A stretch of 64,000 nucleotides of DNA from WVZL01 sp041862375. GTDB lineage: Bacteria > Acidobacteriota > Aminicenantia > Aminicenantales > Aminicenantaceae. The notes below the pieces were generated by a model that saw nothing but the letters and a program-made list of their open reading frames with translations, was not told the origin of the DNA and did no database searches. Both the position numbers and the translations under genes were made by a program. How positions within the stretch are numbered: position 1 is the stretch's first letter; every line of letters starts with the position of its first letter. Positions 42,677-51,316 of this stretch are shown piece after piece. The stretch spans positions 1 to 64,000 of the forward strand of contig JBGVTE010000126.1 of the NCBI GenBank assembly GCA_041862375.1. Reading direction: 5' to 3'.

Positions 42677-43954
42677 TCAAACTCTATTTTCAAAAAAAAT
42701 GTATTTTGGATTTCCTTCAATTTTTATCTTTTGAGAAAAAAACTGAATTTCTCTTCCATCTCGATTTAAAACTCTTTTAATTTTTCTTGGAAAAAAATAA
42801 TCACAAGGGATTCCTCCTGTCCAGCAAACAGCAAAATCCTCTCTCCCTTTATTAAACATAAATATTTTCACTCGTGAATCTTGAGCCTTCTCTATGAAAG
42901 TGCTCCCGCCAACCTGTCTAACAAGAGTTCTGAGAGCATAGAAACTAGGCCGATGCCTCCATTCTTTTTGGTGGCTGTCAATTAATCCGTAGCCAGGTGC
43001 TACAAGCTGCCACCAGTAAACTCTCTCTACAAATCCACTGGCTAGACAGATAACAAAATATCGAACCAAGTAATTAGCCTGCTCCTCTTCAGATACATTA
43101 GGTTTACCTGAAGCTGGAGAGTACTTCCCTGTTCCTTTTAAAGGCCAGTTTACTTCTGTTATCCAGCAACCTTGCCTCTCTTTGCTGCAGCAATCAATGA
43201 TTGCCTTTAAAAGAGCAATTTTTCTCGCTGTATCCCAACCAAACTGCTTATTTTCAGGGGCTCCATACCTATCCACGTAAAGAAGAGAACTCACCTTATC
43301 AAAGGGAATAACCTTCAACACAGGAGGATAGAGGTGAAACTCAAAATCAATCACAGCTGGGCCTATTAACTTCACTCCATAACGCTGCGCTAAGGAAATA
43401 GCAGGTCTTGCCAGTTTAAGATATTCTTTATAATCCCACACTCCCCACTTTGTCCTGTTCCAAGAATGGCCTATCTCGAAAAAAGAACAGAGGCGTCCAA
43501 AACGTGAAAAAGCATCCTCCATAAAGCTTTTCCAATGAGAAGGTTTTAAAACGTCCTCTCTCTGCTGGAGAAGAGCTATAGTTAAGTCGATCTTATCTTT
43601 GTAGAGAAGCTCAAGGAATTTCTCGTACATGGAAAAGTTGTCTCTCTCCCAAGACGGAATCCTGACAAGGCTTTTGTTTACTCCCGTTTCTTTTAAGTTT
43701 TCCAAAACTTCCTCATCCCTTCCAGCAGTGGGAGATACGGAGACAGCAAATGGTTTTTGGATCCTGCATGATTTTCTGTACATCCCTTTCCAGTATTTCC
43801 TGTAGAGTCTCAGTCCTGGAAAGGCCAAGCGGAGATTTGAGCTGACGAGGCTCAGATAGCTTGCTCCGTGTTTCAGGTGGTACTTAAACCGTTCTTTTCT
43901 TGGAGCTATGTTATGGGGTTGATCAGCATAGATATTCCAGCGAAATTTTTCCAT
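42677..43954 (-). CDS. TIM-barrel glycoside hydrolase-like protein in the LPS cluster
   Basis: 425-residue protein resembling GH39/GH5-like TIM barrels. Two candidate catalytic glutamates are FEIGHSWNRTKWG near 155-167 and ITEVNWPLKG near 266-275; DFEFHLYP is also typical. It has no clear signal peptide. It lies four bases downstream of the WaaP-like kinase gene and 30 before the methyltransferase gene. It may trim a lipid-linked glycan or LPS core; this is a guess. Confidence 0.65.
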   Translation of the reverse strand: MEKFRWNIYADQPHNIAPRKERFKYHLKHGASYLSLVSSNLRLAFPGLRLYRKYWKGMYRKSCRIQKPFAVSVSPTAGRDEEVLENLKETGVNKSLVRIPSWERDNFSMYEKFLELLYKDKIDLTIALLQQREDVLKPSHWKSFMEDAFSRFGRLCSFFEIGHSWNRTKWGVWDYKEYLKLARPAISLAQRYGVKLIGPAVIDFEFHLYPPVLKVIPFDKVSSLLYVDRYGAPENKQFGWDTARKIALLKAIIDCCSKERQGCWITEVNWPLKGTGKYSPASGKPNVSEEEQANYLVRYFVICLASGFVERVYWWQLVAPGYGLIDSHQKEWRHRPSFYALRTLVRQVGGSTFIEKAQDSRVKIFMFNKGREDFAVCWTGGIPCDYFFPRKIKRVLNRDGREIQFFSQKIKIEGNPKYIFFENRV

Positions 43955-43958
43955 CTGA

Positions 43959-44780
43959 TTACTGAATTTTCAGTTTATGAGAAAGCTCCCTTAACTTTAA
44001 TTTCTTCTTGAATTCAACAAAGCTTGTATACATTATCTTATTCATCTTGTACCAGAACCACAGGGATCGCTTAACAGGAACGCTTCCCAAATACTTATCT
44101 AAAAAAAGGGGCTGAATTTGAGATGGGATTCCAAGGCGAACCAGATTTTTAATTCTACTTAAAGGGCGTATTCTTTTGGGAAATCTTATTCGGTTCGTAT
44201 CGATGAAGTAAAACCTAAATTTCCCTTTATCTTCCTTGACTAAGATATTCCCGTCAGATAGGTCACGATGAAGTATGCCTTTTTCATGACATACGAACAA
44301 ATAACGGGAAAGAGATTCAACAAGAGGACGAATCTTACTCACAGGAGAGTTCAAGAATAAATAGCGGATTTCTTTCACTTCTTCGACTTTCTCAGCAAGA
44401 TAGTAACTCTGGTCTACAAAGCCTTTCTTTCTTCTCTCAAGACACGCTATGGGAAAAGGTGTATCTATTCTTCTTTCAAGGAGACTCACTGCTCCCTTCC
44501 ATGCTCTCAAAGCCTTAGAAGGCAGTAAGAGACTCTTTAACTTGTTAACTCCTTGGATTTTAAATTCTTTTATCACCACATCAGCATTTTCATTATTCTT
44601 ATTCTTGAGCCTGACTACACCAACTCGATTCCTCCCTTCATGTAAAATTCGGGAATCTCGCTGCTTTAAAAGTCGTTGACAATCAGAAATAGCTTCAATA
44701 AAGGGAGGATAATTGTAGTCAGGATGAATCCATCCCTTAAAAGATCCAACGTTTAGGGGTAAGCTGAGTTCTTTTTCCAC
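43959..44780 (-). CDS. WaaP/Kdo-kinase-like protein kinase-fold protein
   Basis: 273-residue protein of the lipopolysaccharide kinase (Kdo/WaaP) family. The kinase motif HRDLSDGNILV near 170 (catalytic Asp and Asn), and FYFIDTNRIRFP near 193-205 (the metal Asp) are clear; VVIKEFKIQG near 69-78 supplies the ATP-binding Lys. Such enzymes phosphorylate core heptose or Kdo. It is the first gene of the minus-strand group and is adjacent to an LPS heptosyltransferase-like gene on the opposite strand. Confidence 0.85.
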   Translation of the reverse strand: MEKELSLPLNVGSFKGWIHPDYNYPPFIEAISDCQRLLKQRDSRILHEGRNRVGVVRLKNKNNENADVVIKEFKIQGVNKLKSLLLPSKALRAWKGAVSLLERRIDTPFPIACLERRKKGFVDQSYYLAEKVEEVKEIRYLFLNSPVSKIRPLVESLSRYLFVCHEKGILHRDLSDGNILVKEDKGKFRFYFIDTNRIRFPKRIRPLSRIKNLVRLGIPSQIQPLFLDKYLGSVPVKRSLWFWYKMNKIMYTSFVEFKKKLKLRELSHKLKIQ

Positions 44781-44858
44781 TAGACTATATCTAATTTCAT
44801 TTATTGACTAAAAATATCACCCCTTATTGTTATCTGTCAATCAATTAAGCTTAAATGA

Positions 44859-44922
44859 AAGCGTTTCGTTTTCCGCGATAATTCAAGATGAGCCTTATTC
44901 CATCACGGATTAAGACATGCTT
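44859..44922. repeat. Long palindromic element (copy 2, diverged)
   Basis: Arms 44859-44879 and 44902-44922 match as an inverted repeat at about 15 of 21 positions, with a 22-base loop. The same ends occur as in copy 1 at 35246-35324: AAGC at the outer edge and CCGYGAT/ATCACGG next to the loop. This supports a dispersed family. Confidence 0.55.
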
Positions 44923-44965
44923 CCAGCTTAAATCGATTTACCGCCGGAGAGAGGAAAAAGAAATA

Positions 44966-44994
44966 TTGACCTTAAAATTATTTATGTATATGAT
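44966..44994 (+). promoter_or_regulatory. Sigma70-type promoter of the Trm112-like/GT9 genes
   Basis: TTGACC at 44966-44971, 17 bases, TATGAT at 44989-44994 (5 of 6). A GAGGAGGAG ribosome-binding site follows at 45000-45008, giving a very short leader. Confidence 0.65.
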
Positions 44995-45014
44995 ACCTGA
45001 GGAGGAGAAATAAG

Positions 45015-45203
45015 ATGGCTATCGATCCTCAACTTTTTGAAATCTTAGCTTGTCCGTTGTGCAAGGTAGACGTGAAACTAACAGCGGATGAAAAAGGATT
45101 AAAATGCGTCAAGTGCCACCGCGTTTATCCCATAAAAGACGACATACCAGTAATGCTTATTGATGAGGCTACCATTGAGCCAGAAAGGGCTACCAAAGAT
45201 TGA
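45015..45203 (+). CDS. Trm112-family zinc-binding protein
   Basis: 62-residue Trm112/YcaR-like protein with two cysteine pairs (CPLC near 13-16 and CVKC near 31-34) in the classic ILACPLCKVDV context. It may activate a methyltransferase partner; in bacteria many are of unknown role and often lie in lipid A or LPS clusters. Confidence 0.88.
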   Translation: MAIDPQLFEILACPLCKVDVKLTADEKGLKCVKCHRVYPIKDDIPVMLIDEATIEPERATKD

Positions 45204-46221
45204 ACCTACCTCGATAAAAAAAATCCTTCTCATCAGGCTGAGACGTATCGGCGATATAATCATGACTACACCTGCAGTCTCAGTCCTTAAAAGGGGCTTC
45301 CCTCAATCCTCTCTTACATACATTGTAGAGGAACCATATAGGCTTTTGGTTGACGGAAATCCGTATCTGGATAAAATCATTGCTTTGCCCAGAAAAAGAA
45401 GATTCATGGAATCACTTGAGCTCATAAAGCAGATTCGAAAAGAAAAGTATGATTTAGTCCTGGACTTCCACTGTGGACCCAGAGCTTCTCTCATTACTTT
45501 ATTCTCAAAGGCAAAATTAAAACTTGGTTACAGGATAAAATTCAGACATTTTATCTATGATTACACAATCCCCAGAAGTAGAGAAAATGGCTATTTCCAC
45601 AGTGTCGAAAACCATATCAACCTGGTTAAAGCAACTGGGATAAAAGTTAACTCACCTCCTCCCTTGTTTCTGCCCCAAGTTAAAGAGGAAGAACGTAAAA
45701 AAGTACAAAAATTCGTCAAAGAAAATAAACTAAATGGAGCCAAAATTATAGTTATCCACATCAGTGCGGGAAACAGGTTCCGGGACTGGGGCGTTAAAAA
45801 TCTGGTTCAACTTGCAAATCTTTTGGGCAAAAGAGAAGACATAAAGATTATATTAATTGGAGAAAAGGAGGATAAAGAAGCAGAAGAAGAAATAGTGAAA
45901 AGAGTGAATCTTTCACTCCACTCTTTAGTCGGAAAGCTCAACTTGCGAGAGTTAAGAGACCTCATATCTCACTCAACTCTTTTTATCGGACCAGATAGCG
46001 GTCCGATGCACATTGCCGCTTCAACTTCTACTCCTATTGTTGCTTACTTCGGACCAACTCTTTCAGCTCATTTTGCTCCATGGAAGGCCAACGCCTTCAT
46101 CATCGAAAAAGACTTTGACTGCCGTCCATGCAGGCAGAAACACTGCCTTTACAAAGACTTCAGGTGCCTCCAGAGAATTAAACCCGAGGAAGTTTACCAA
46201 GCCTGTCTTCGTTTTATCTAA
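45160..46221 (+). CDS. Glycosyltransferase family 9 (heptosyltransferase-like)
   Basis: 353-residue GT9 protein like LPS heptosyltransferases, adding ADP-heptose or another sugar to core. The N-terminal KKILLIRLRRIGDIIMTTPAVSVL (near 20-43) is the family signature, and SGPMHIAAS is the nucleotide-sugar site near 283. The start is uncertain: the frame opens with TTG/ATG at 45160-45165, overlapping the Trm112 gene by about 40 bases, while TTG at 45175 has GAGG upstream. A cysteine motif CRPCRQKHCLYKDFRC occurs at the C-terminus. Confidence 0.9.
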   Translation: MMRLPLSQKGLPKIEPTSIKKILLIRLRRIGDIIMTTPAVSVLKRGFPQSSLTYIVEEPYRLLVDGNPYLDKIIALPRKRRFMESLELIKQIRKEKYDLVLDFHCGPRASLITLFSKAKLKLGYRIKFRHFIYDYTIPRSRENGYFHSVENHINLVKATGIKVNSPPPLFLPQVKEEERKKVQKFVKENKLNGAKIIVIHISAGNRFRDWGVKNLVQLANLLGKREDIKIILIGEKEDKEAEEEIVKRVNLSLHSLVGKLNLRELRDLISHSTLFIGPDSGPMHIAASTSTPIVAYFGPTLSAHFAPWKANAFIIEKDFDCRPCRQKHCLYKDFRCLQRIKPEEVYQACLRFI

Positions 46222-46222
46222 A

Positions 46223-47431
46223 ATGAAATTTCTTCCTTCAAGGAAAGAACATAATCTCCTGACATTTTTCATCCCTGTACTCCTCTCTCTTTGTCTCTTA
46301 TTTTCCCTAATTTCTATCAGCGCAGTTCAAATACTGATTTCCCTTTCATTAATCCTTTACCTTGTCTCCCTTTTTCAGAAAAAACAAAAGTTTGCTTTCC
46401 CCTCTTTCTTCTGGCTGTTAATAGTCTATGCTTTCTTTTCTCTCCTTTCCTCCTTTTTTTCAGTAAATCCCGAAATCAGCCTTAAAGACAGTCGGGAGCT
46501 TCTCCTGTTTCTCTTTGTCCCAATGATATATACATGTTTCCAGAAAAAAGAAGATATCGTTCGAGCCAATTATGCTCTTCTTGCTTCAGCTTATCTGAGC
46601 TCTTTGAAGTCTCTCTTCTATTATTTCTTCAAAGCTTTGCCTGGCGAAAGAATAACAGGCTTCATGGGACACTATATGACTCAGGCAGGCCTTTTGCTCC
46701 TTTTTAGCTGCCTGGCCTTGAGCATATTTGTCTTCTCCCATAAAAAAATCAAATTTCTCTGGGCTGGAGGGCTTCTTCTTGCTCTTGTTGCTCTCAGCTT
46801 GACATTGACTCGAAGTGCTTGGGTAGGATTGGTAGCAGCTGCCTTCCTCATACTTCTTCTCTACAAGCCCTTGACTTTAGTTGCTATTCCTCTCATGATT
46901 GGAATCTTCTTCCTGGTAAGCCCTCGGCCTCTCAAACAGAGAGCTTTCAGCATTTTCAGCCTGAAGAACCACACTAACCAGCAAAGAATTGAATACATAA
47001 GAGCCGGAATACAGATTATTAAAGACTTTCCTTATTTCGGCACGGGCCCGGACACCGTTGAAATGGTCTTCCAAAATCCAAAGTACGGACTCTCTGAGGA
47101 ATCAAAAAGAAATGTTCATTTACACAACAATATAATCCAGATTGCAGCCGAACGGGGAATCCAAACCCTACTTATCTGGCTTACCTTCATAACCTGGACG
47201 TTTATCTCCCTAGCCAGACTCCTTCACAATAAAGATCCCTCAATCTATCCTATAGCTGTTGCCGCTATGGCAGCTGTAGTTGCTCTCTTTACAGCAGGGC
47301 TTTTCGAGTATAACTTTGCTGACTCAGAGATCACAGCTCTCTTCCTCTACTTGATAACCATACCTTTCACCCTATCGCGAATCCAGAAAAAAGACAGGAG
47401 TAATCCAACTTTTCACGATGAAAGAACATAG
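46223..47431 (+). CDS. O-antigen ligase/polymerase-like membrane protein
   Basis: 402-residue polytopic protein (about 11 helices) of the Wzy_C/WaaL family. A large periplasmic loop with a ligase-type motif (NVHLHNNIIQIAAERGIQTLLIW near 300) includes the conserved His. It joins O-antigen to lipid A-core or polymerises it. I start at ATG 46223, immediately after the GT9 stop; the open frame further upstream is an artefact that reads the GT9 gene out of frame. Confidence 0.85.
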   Translation: MKFLPSRKEHNLLTFFIPVLLSLCLLFSLISISAVQILISLSLILYLVSLFQKKQKFAFPSFFWLLIVYAFFSLLSSFFSVNPEISLKDSRELLLFLFVPMIYTCFQKKEDIVRANYALLASAYLSSLKSLFYYFFKALPGERITGFMGHYMTQAGLLLLFSCLALSIFVFSHKKIKFLWAGGLLLALVALSLTLTRSAWVGLVAAAFLILLLYKPLTLVAIPLMIGIFFLVSPRPLKQRAFSIFSLKNHTNQQRIEYIRAGIQIIKDFPYFGTGPDTVEMVFQNPKYGLSEESKRNVHLHNNIIQIAAERGIQTLLIWLTFITWTFISLARLLHNKDPSIYPIAVAAMAAVVALFTAGLFEYNFADSEITALFLYLITIPFTLSRIQKKDRSNPTFHDERT

Positions 47432-47479
47432 ACAATACTTCATAAAAAAATCAAATATTGAAAAGGAAAAAAACTGAAG

Positions 47480-48607
47480 TTGAGAAAGAAAAAATTACTG
47501 TACATCCTGCCCGTACTTTTCTTACTCTATATTATTTGGTTAGGCTATCACCTTCTCTGGTTTAAAACATATAAAACTCCCCCTCCAGATGATGCCCATC
47601 TGGAAATAGAAGGAGCTTACCATATTCACACCGTCTTTTCTGATGGCCGAAAACATCCGGATAAGATTGCCAAGATTGCCTCAGATGCTTCTCTTGATTT
47701 TATTATTCTGACTGATCATGGCAACCCAAACTATGAATGCCTTCAAAGCCAAGGATGGAAAAAAGAGGTGCTTGTACTTGCTGGATCCGAACTTTCTGTC
47801 AGCAGGGGCCACCTTGTAGCTTTAGGTTTTAAAACTCCTTCTATACCCTTTCCTCAAAATGCCGAGAGAGCATCCCAGAAAATAGAGGCCTTGCATGGAT
47901 TTTCCATAATTGCTCATCCCTATTCAAAAGCTTCCTGGTCTTGGGGAAAAATTGTCTGCTACCAAGGGCTGGAAATCATGAACGGCGATACTATTCTGAA
48001 AAGAAACTTTATTTCCTCTCTTCCCTTTCTGCCTGCTTTGCTGGTAAAGCCAGAGTTTGCACTGCTCAAAATGGTCGATAGACCCTATCTAAACTTGAAA
48101 AAATGGGACACAATAAATGCTACTCACTCCATTTACGGATATTTCAGTGTGGATGCCCACTTAATCTACCGGCCTCTATTCTCGCTGCTCCGCCTACATG
48201 TCCTCCTTAGAAATTCCCTCTCCTCTGATTTCCAAACAGCAAAGAATCAGGTCACTGAGGCTCTAAGAAAGGGAAGTTTTTATAACTCGATTGACGCAGC
48301 TGCTCAAGCCAGAGGATTTCGATTCTGGGCTTCAAAAAGAGAAGCCTCCATTTTAATGGGACGGACTTTATTGCTTGACTCTCCAGTTATGCTTCATATC
48401 AAAGCACAGTTTCCCTTTTCCATTGAAATTCTTCTCATTCATGATGGGAAAACGATTCTTCGCTCTACTAAAACAGGAATTGCCTTTGAAGCAAAAAATC
48501 CAGGAACTTACAGGGTAGAAATCTACCTCAAAGAGAGGACTCCCTTAGGGAAAGATATACCCTGGATAATTTCAAATCCTATCTTTTTACAAGAGGAAAA
48601 ATCATGA
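47480..48607 (+). CDS. Membrane-anchored PHP-domain phosphoesterase-like protein
   Basis: 375-residue protein with one N-terminal transmembrane anchor (residues 8-30) and a PHP domain: EGAYHIHTVFSDGRKHPDKIAKIA near 43-66, LTDHGNP near 77, AGSELS near 100, AHPYSKASW near 145 and FSVDAHL near 224. The start is TTG. It lies within the LPS gene run between the O-antigen ligase and the heptose kinase, overlapping the latter by four bases. Substrate unknown; a periplasmic location would be unusual for PHP. Confidence 0.78.
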   Translation: MRKKKLLYILPVLFLLYIIWLGYHLLWFKTYKTPPPDDAHLEIEGAYHIHTVFSDGRKHPDKIAKIASDASLDFIILTDHGNPNYECLQSQGWKKEVLVLAGSELSVSRGHLVALGFKTPSIPFPQNAERASQKIEALHGFSIIAHPYSKASWSWGKIVCYQGLEIMNGDTILKRNFISSLPFLPALLVKPEFALLKMVDRPYLNLKKWDTINATHSIYGYFSVDAHLIYRPLFSLLRLHVLLRNSLSSDFQTAKNQVTEALRKGSFYNSIDAAAQARGFRFWASKREASILMGRTLLLDSPVMLHIKAQFPFSIEILLIHDGKTILRSTKTGIAFEAKNPGTYRVEIYLKERTPLGKDIPWIISNPIFLQEEKS

Positions 48608-49602
48608 TTAGCATCAATTTCACAAGAATCGCTCACCTCGTCAAAGAATTTAAAAACAAAAGGATTCTGGTTATAGGCGACATCATGCTCGACAAATATA
48701 CTTGGGGTGGAGTGACTCGCATCTCTCCAGAGGCTCCTGTTCCTGTTGTTGAAGTGAAGAAAGATACTTCCTGCTTAGGAGGAGCGGGTAATGTCAGCCA
48801 TAACCTGGAAATATTAGGTGCCTCTACTCTTCTCGGGGGAGTCGTAGGAAAGGATCAAGATGGGATTTGGATTAGAAAAAATGTTTCTTCTAGCAAGGGT
48901 ATTTTTGTCGATGAGAGCAGACCAACAACTGTAAAAACGCGTATTATCGCCCATCAACAACAGGTAGTAAGAGTCGACCGTGAGGAAAAGTTTCCTATTT
49001 CTTCCCAGATAGAGGAGAAAATAATCAATTTTATCCGCCATGAAAAATACAATGGCATCCTTATATCTGATTATAACAAGGGAACACTCACACCCTCCCT
49101 AGTAAAAAGAGTGCTTTCTTTCGCTGCGGAGAAAAGCATTCCAGTTTTTGTTGATCCTAAAGTAGACAATTTTTCACTTTTTACTCCTGTGAATCTCATC
49201 ACTCCTAACCATTTCGAAGCCGAAAAGATAGTTCAACATCCATGCCAGACTAACTCCCAGGCAGAAAAGACTGGCCTGGAAATTTTATCAAAGACTTCGG
49301 CTACATATATCATCATAAAAAGAGGAGAGCAGGGGATGAGTGTTTTACAAAAAGGAAAAAAGCCTATTCACATTCCCACAATCGCTAAAGAAGTATATGA
49401 TGTAACAGGTGCAGGTGATACGGTTATTGCCACCGCCTCCCTGGCTCTTCTATCAGGGGCTTCGATCAGAGAGGCTGCAGTTCTTGCTAATGCAGCCGCT
49501 GGGATCGTAGTAGGGAAAATCGGCACAGCAACAGTTACTCCGTCTGAACTCCTCGCGTCCTTGAGAAAGGAACACAAAAAAAAAGATAATAACCATCGCT
49601 GA
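48604..49602 (+). CDS. rfaE1: D-glycero-beta-D-manno-heptose-7-phosphate kinase (RfaE domain I)
   Basis: 332-residue PfkB-family kinase with GDIMLDKYTWGGVTRISPEAPVPVVEVK near residues 24-51 and the GAGDTV active-site motif near 263-268. It makes heptose-1,7-bisphosphate for LPS inner core. The adenylyltransferase domain II of bifunctional HldE is absent here; a separate gene for it must exist elsewhere if the heptose is used. Confidence 0.92.
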   Translation: MISINFTRIAHLVKEFKNKRILVIGDIMLDKYTWGGVTRISPEAPVPVVEVKKDTSCLGGAGNVSHNLEILGASTLLGGVVGKDQDGIWIRKNVSSSKGIFVDESRPTTVKTRIIAHQQQVVRVDREEKFPISSQIEEKIINFIRHEKYNGILISDYNKGTLTPSLVKRVLSFAAEKSIPVFVDPKVDNFSLFTPVNLITPNHFEAEKIVQHPCQTNSQAEKTGLEILSKTSATYIIIKRGEQGMSVLQKGKKPIHIPTIAKEVYDVTGAGDTVIATASLALLSGASIREAAVLANAAAGIVVGKIGTATVTPSELLASLRKEHKKKDNNHR

Positions 49603-49624
49603 TAAAAAGATACCAACATTCATA

Positions 49625-49653
49625 TTCACCTCATGAAAAAAAGGGGATATAAT
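49625..49653 (+). promoter_or_regulatory. Candidate promoter of purF (near-leaderless)
   Basis: TTCACC at 49625-49630, 17 bases, a perfect TATAAT at 49648-49653. The purF ATG is at 49665, so the leader would be about five bases, and there is no Shine-Dalgarno. Confidence 0.5.
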
Positions 49654-49664
49654 AATAAGTATCA

Positions 49665-51134
49665 ATGTGTGGAGTAATAGGAATTATCGGTAATGAGGAT
49701 GTAGTCAGAGACCTCTATCAAGGTCTATTGGCCATTCAGCACCGAGGCCAAGATTCTGCAGGAATCATTACCTACGATGGAAAGTTCCACACCAAAAAGG
49801 GAATTGGCCTGGTAAGGGATATATTCACCGAAGACAATGTTCACCGTCTTAAAGGAATTATCGGCATAGGACATACCAGATATCCCACTATCGGAGGAGG
49901 GAGAGGAGAAGACACCCAGCCATTTCTGGTGAATTCTCCTTACGGGATAATGATGGCTCACAACGGCAATGTTATAAATTATGCTGCTCTAAAAGAGCTT
50001 CTCTTCAATAAATACCACCGGATCTTAAATTCTGACAATGATGTGGAAGCAATTCTTAATGTCTTTGCTCAAGAGCTGGCACAACAGAAAATAAAAAAAT
50101 TAGGGCCAGAACATATATTTAGGGCTGTCGCAGAGGTTTATAAAAAGGTCAAGGGTAGTTACTCTGTAGTTGCCTACATAGCTGAGCAAGGGATGGTTGC
50201 TTTCAGGGACCCATTTGGAATCAAACCCCTCGTTTATGGCAAAAAAGACAACAGAATTCTTCCTTCCTATGCCATCGCCTCTGAAAGTGTCTGCCTTGAT
50301 GTTATGAATTTCAATCACGTAAAAAGCATCGGAGCAGGTCAAGCTCTTTATATTGATCAGCAACGTAATGTTCATACACGAAAAATTGCCAATTGTCCTC
50401 ATACTCCCTGTCTTTTTGAATGGGTTTACTTTGCTCGCCCAGATTCTTTCATCGATAATGTTAATGTCTACAAATGCCGCGTCAACCTAGGTCGTTTCTT
50501 GGCAGATGAGATAAAAAAGCATAACCTTGAAATTGATGTCGTCGTCCCTGTGCCAGATTCAGCCCGTGATGCAGCAATAGAGATTGCCCGCAAACTCAAC
50601 CTCAAATACAGGGAAGCCCTCGTTAAAAATCGCTACATTGGTCGAACCTTTATCATGCCTGGTGACGAAAAAAGGAAGAGCTCAGTTCAACAGAAATTAA
50701 ACCCGATTACTTCTGAATTCAAAGGTAAGAATGTCCTCCTCGTAGATGACAGCATTGTGAGAGGACATACCTCTCGTGCACTCATCTCTTTAGCCAGGGA
50801 ATCCGGCGCACAAAAAGTCTATTTCGCTTCCTATTCTCCCCCTCTTAGATTTCCCTGCGTCTATGGAATTGACATGCAGACTAAAACTGAGTTTGTCGCA
50901 CGCAAAGCAGGCCTCGACCAAATAGCTAAAGAAATTGGGGCAGATAAGGTAATTTATCAAAGTCTAGAATCATTGAAAAGAGCAGTTACACTCGGAAACA
51001 AAAAACTTACATCCTTTTGTGCTGCCTGTTTTGATGGAGTTTACCCCACAGGGGATGTAACTCCTGAAATCCTTAAAGACATAGAAAAGGAAAGAAAACT
51101 CAGCCAAGAAAGTCAACTGAAGCTTAACATCTAA
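49665..51134 (+). CDS. purF: Amidophosphoribosyltransferase
   Basis: 489-residue first enzyme of purine synthesis. The mature N-terminal glutaminase nucleophile is Cys2 (MCGVIGI); the PRPP motif is LLVDDSIVRGHTSRAL near 364-379. Cysteines near 246-250 and in SFCAACFDG near 449-452 suggest the [4Fe-4S] cluster seen in the Bacillus-type enzyme. There is no propeptide. It follows the heptose kinase by about 60 bases on the same strand but has its own promoter-like sequence. Confidence 0.96.
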   Translation: MCGVIGIIGNEDVVRDLYQGLLAIQHRGQDSAGIITYDGKFHTKKGIGLVRDIFTEDNVHRLKGIIGIGHTRYPTIGGGRGEDTQPFLVNSPYGIMMAHNGNVINYAALKELLFNKYHRILNSDNDVEAILNVFAQELAQQKIKKLGPEHIFRAVAEVYKKVKGSYSVVAYIAEQGMVAFRDPFGIKPLVYGKKDNRILPSYAIASESVCLDVMNFNHVKSIGAGQALYIDQQRNVHTRKIANCPHTPCLFEWVYFARPDSFIDNVNVYKCRVNLGRFLADEIKKHNLEIDVVVPVPDSARDAAIEIARKLNLKYREALVKNRYIGRTFIMPGDEKRKSSVQQKLNPITSEFKGKNVLLVDDSIVRGHTSRALISLARESGAQKVYFASYSPPLRFPCVYGIDMQTKTEFVARKAGLDQIAKEIGADKVIYQSLESLKRAVTLGNKKLTSFCAACFDGVYPTGDVTPEILKDIEKERKLSQESQLKLNI

Positions 51135-51209
51135 TTTCTTATAGCCTATCTGGAGTATATTCCTCACACCAGCCCTTTCAGTTAATATCTCTCATTCCCT
51201 GCATTAGAC

Positions 51210-51227
51210 GGACAAAAGTCCTTTTTT
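51210..51227 (+). terminator. Weak intrinsic terminator after purF
   Basis: Four-base stem GGAC/GTCC with an AAAA loop, followed by six T. The stem is short, so it is only a candidate. Confidence 0.4.
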
Positions 51228-51316
51228 AATATTTATTATTACAGAGGAATCAAAAATATTCATCAAAAATAAGTGTTTGTAGAAGAAGGTCATAAGATGC
51301 GATCCGAGAAAATGCT

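Noticed and set aside
46013..46222. N-terminal 70 residues of the open frame before the O-antigen ligase
   Set aside because: It is the preceding GT9 gene read out of frame; the natural start is the ATG at 46223 right after the GT9 stop.
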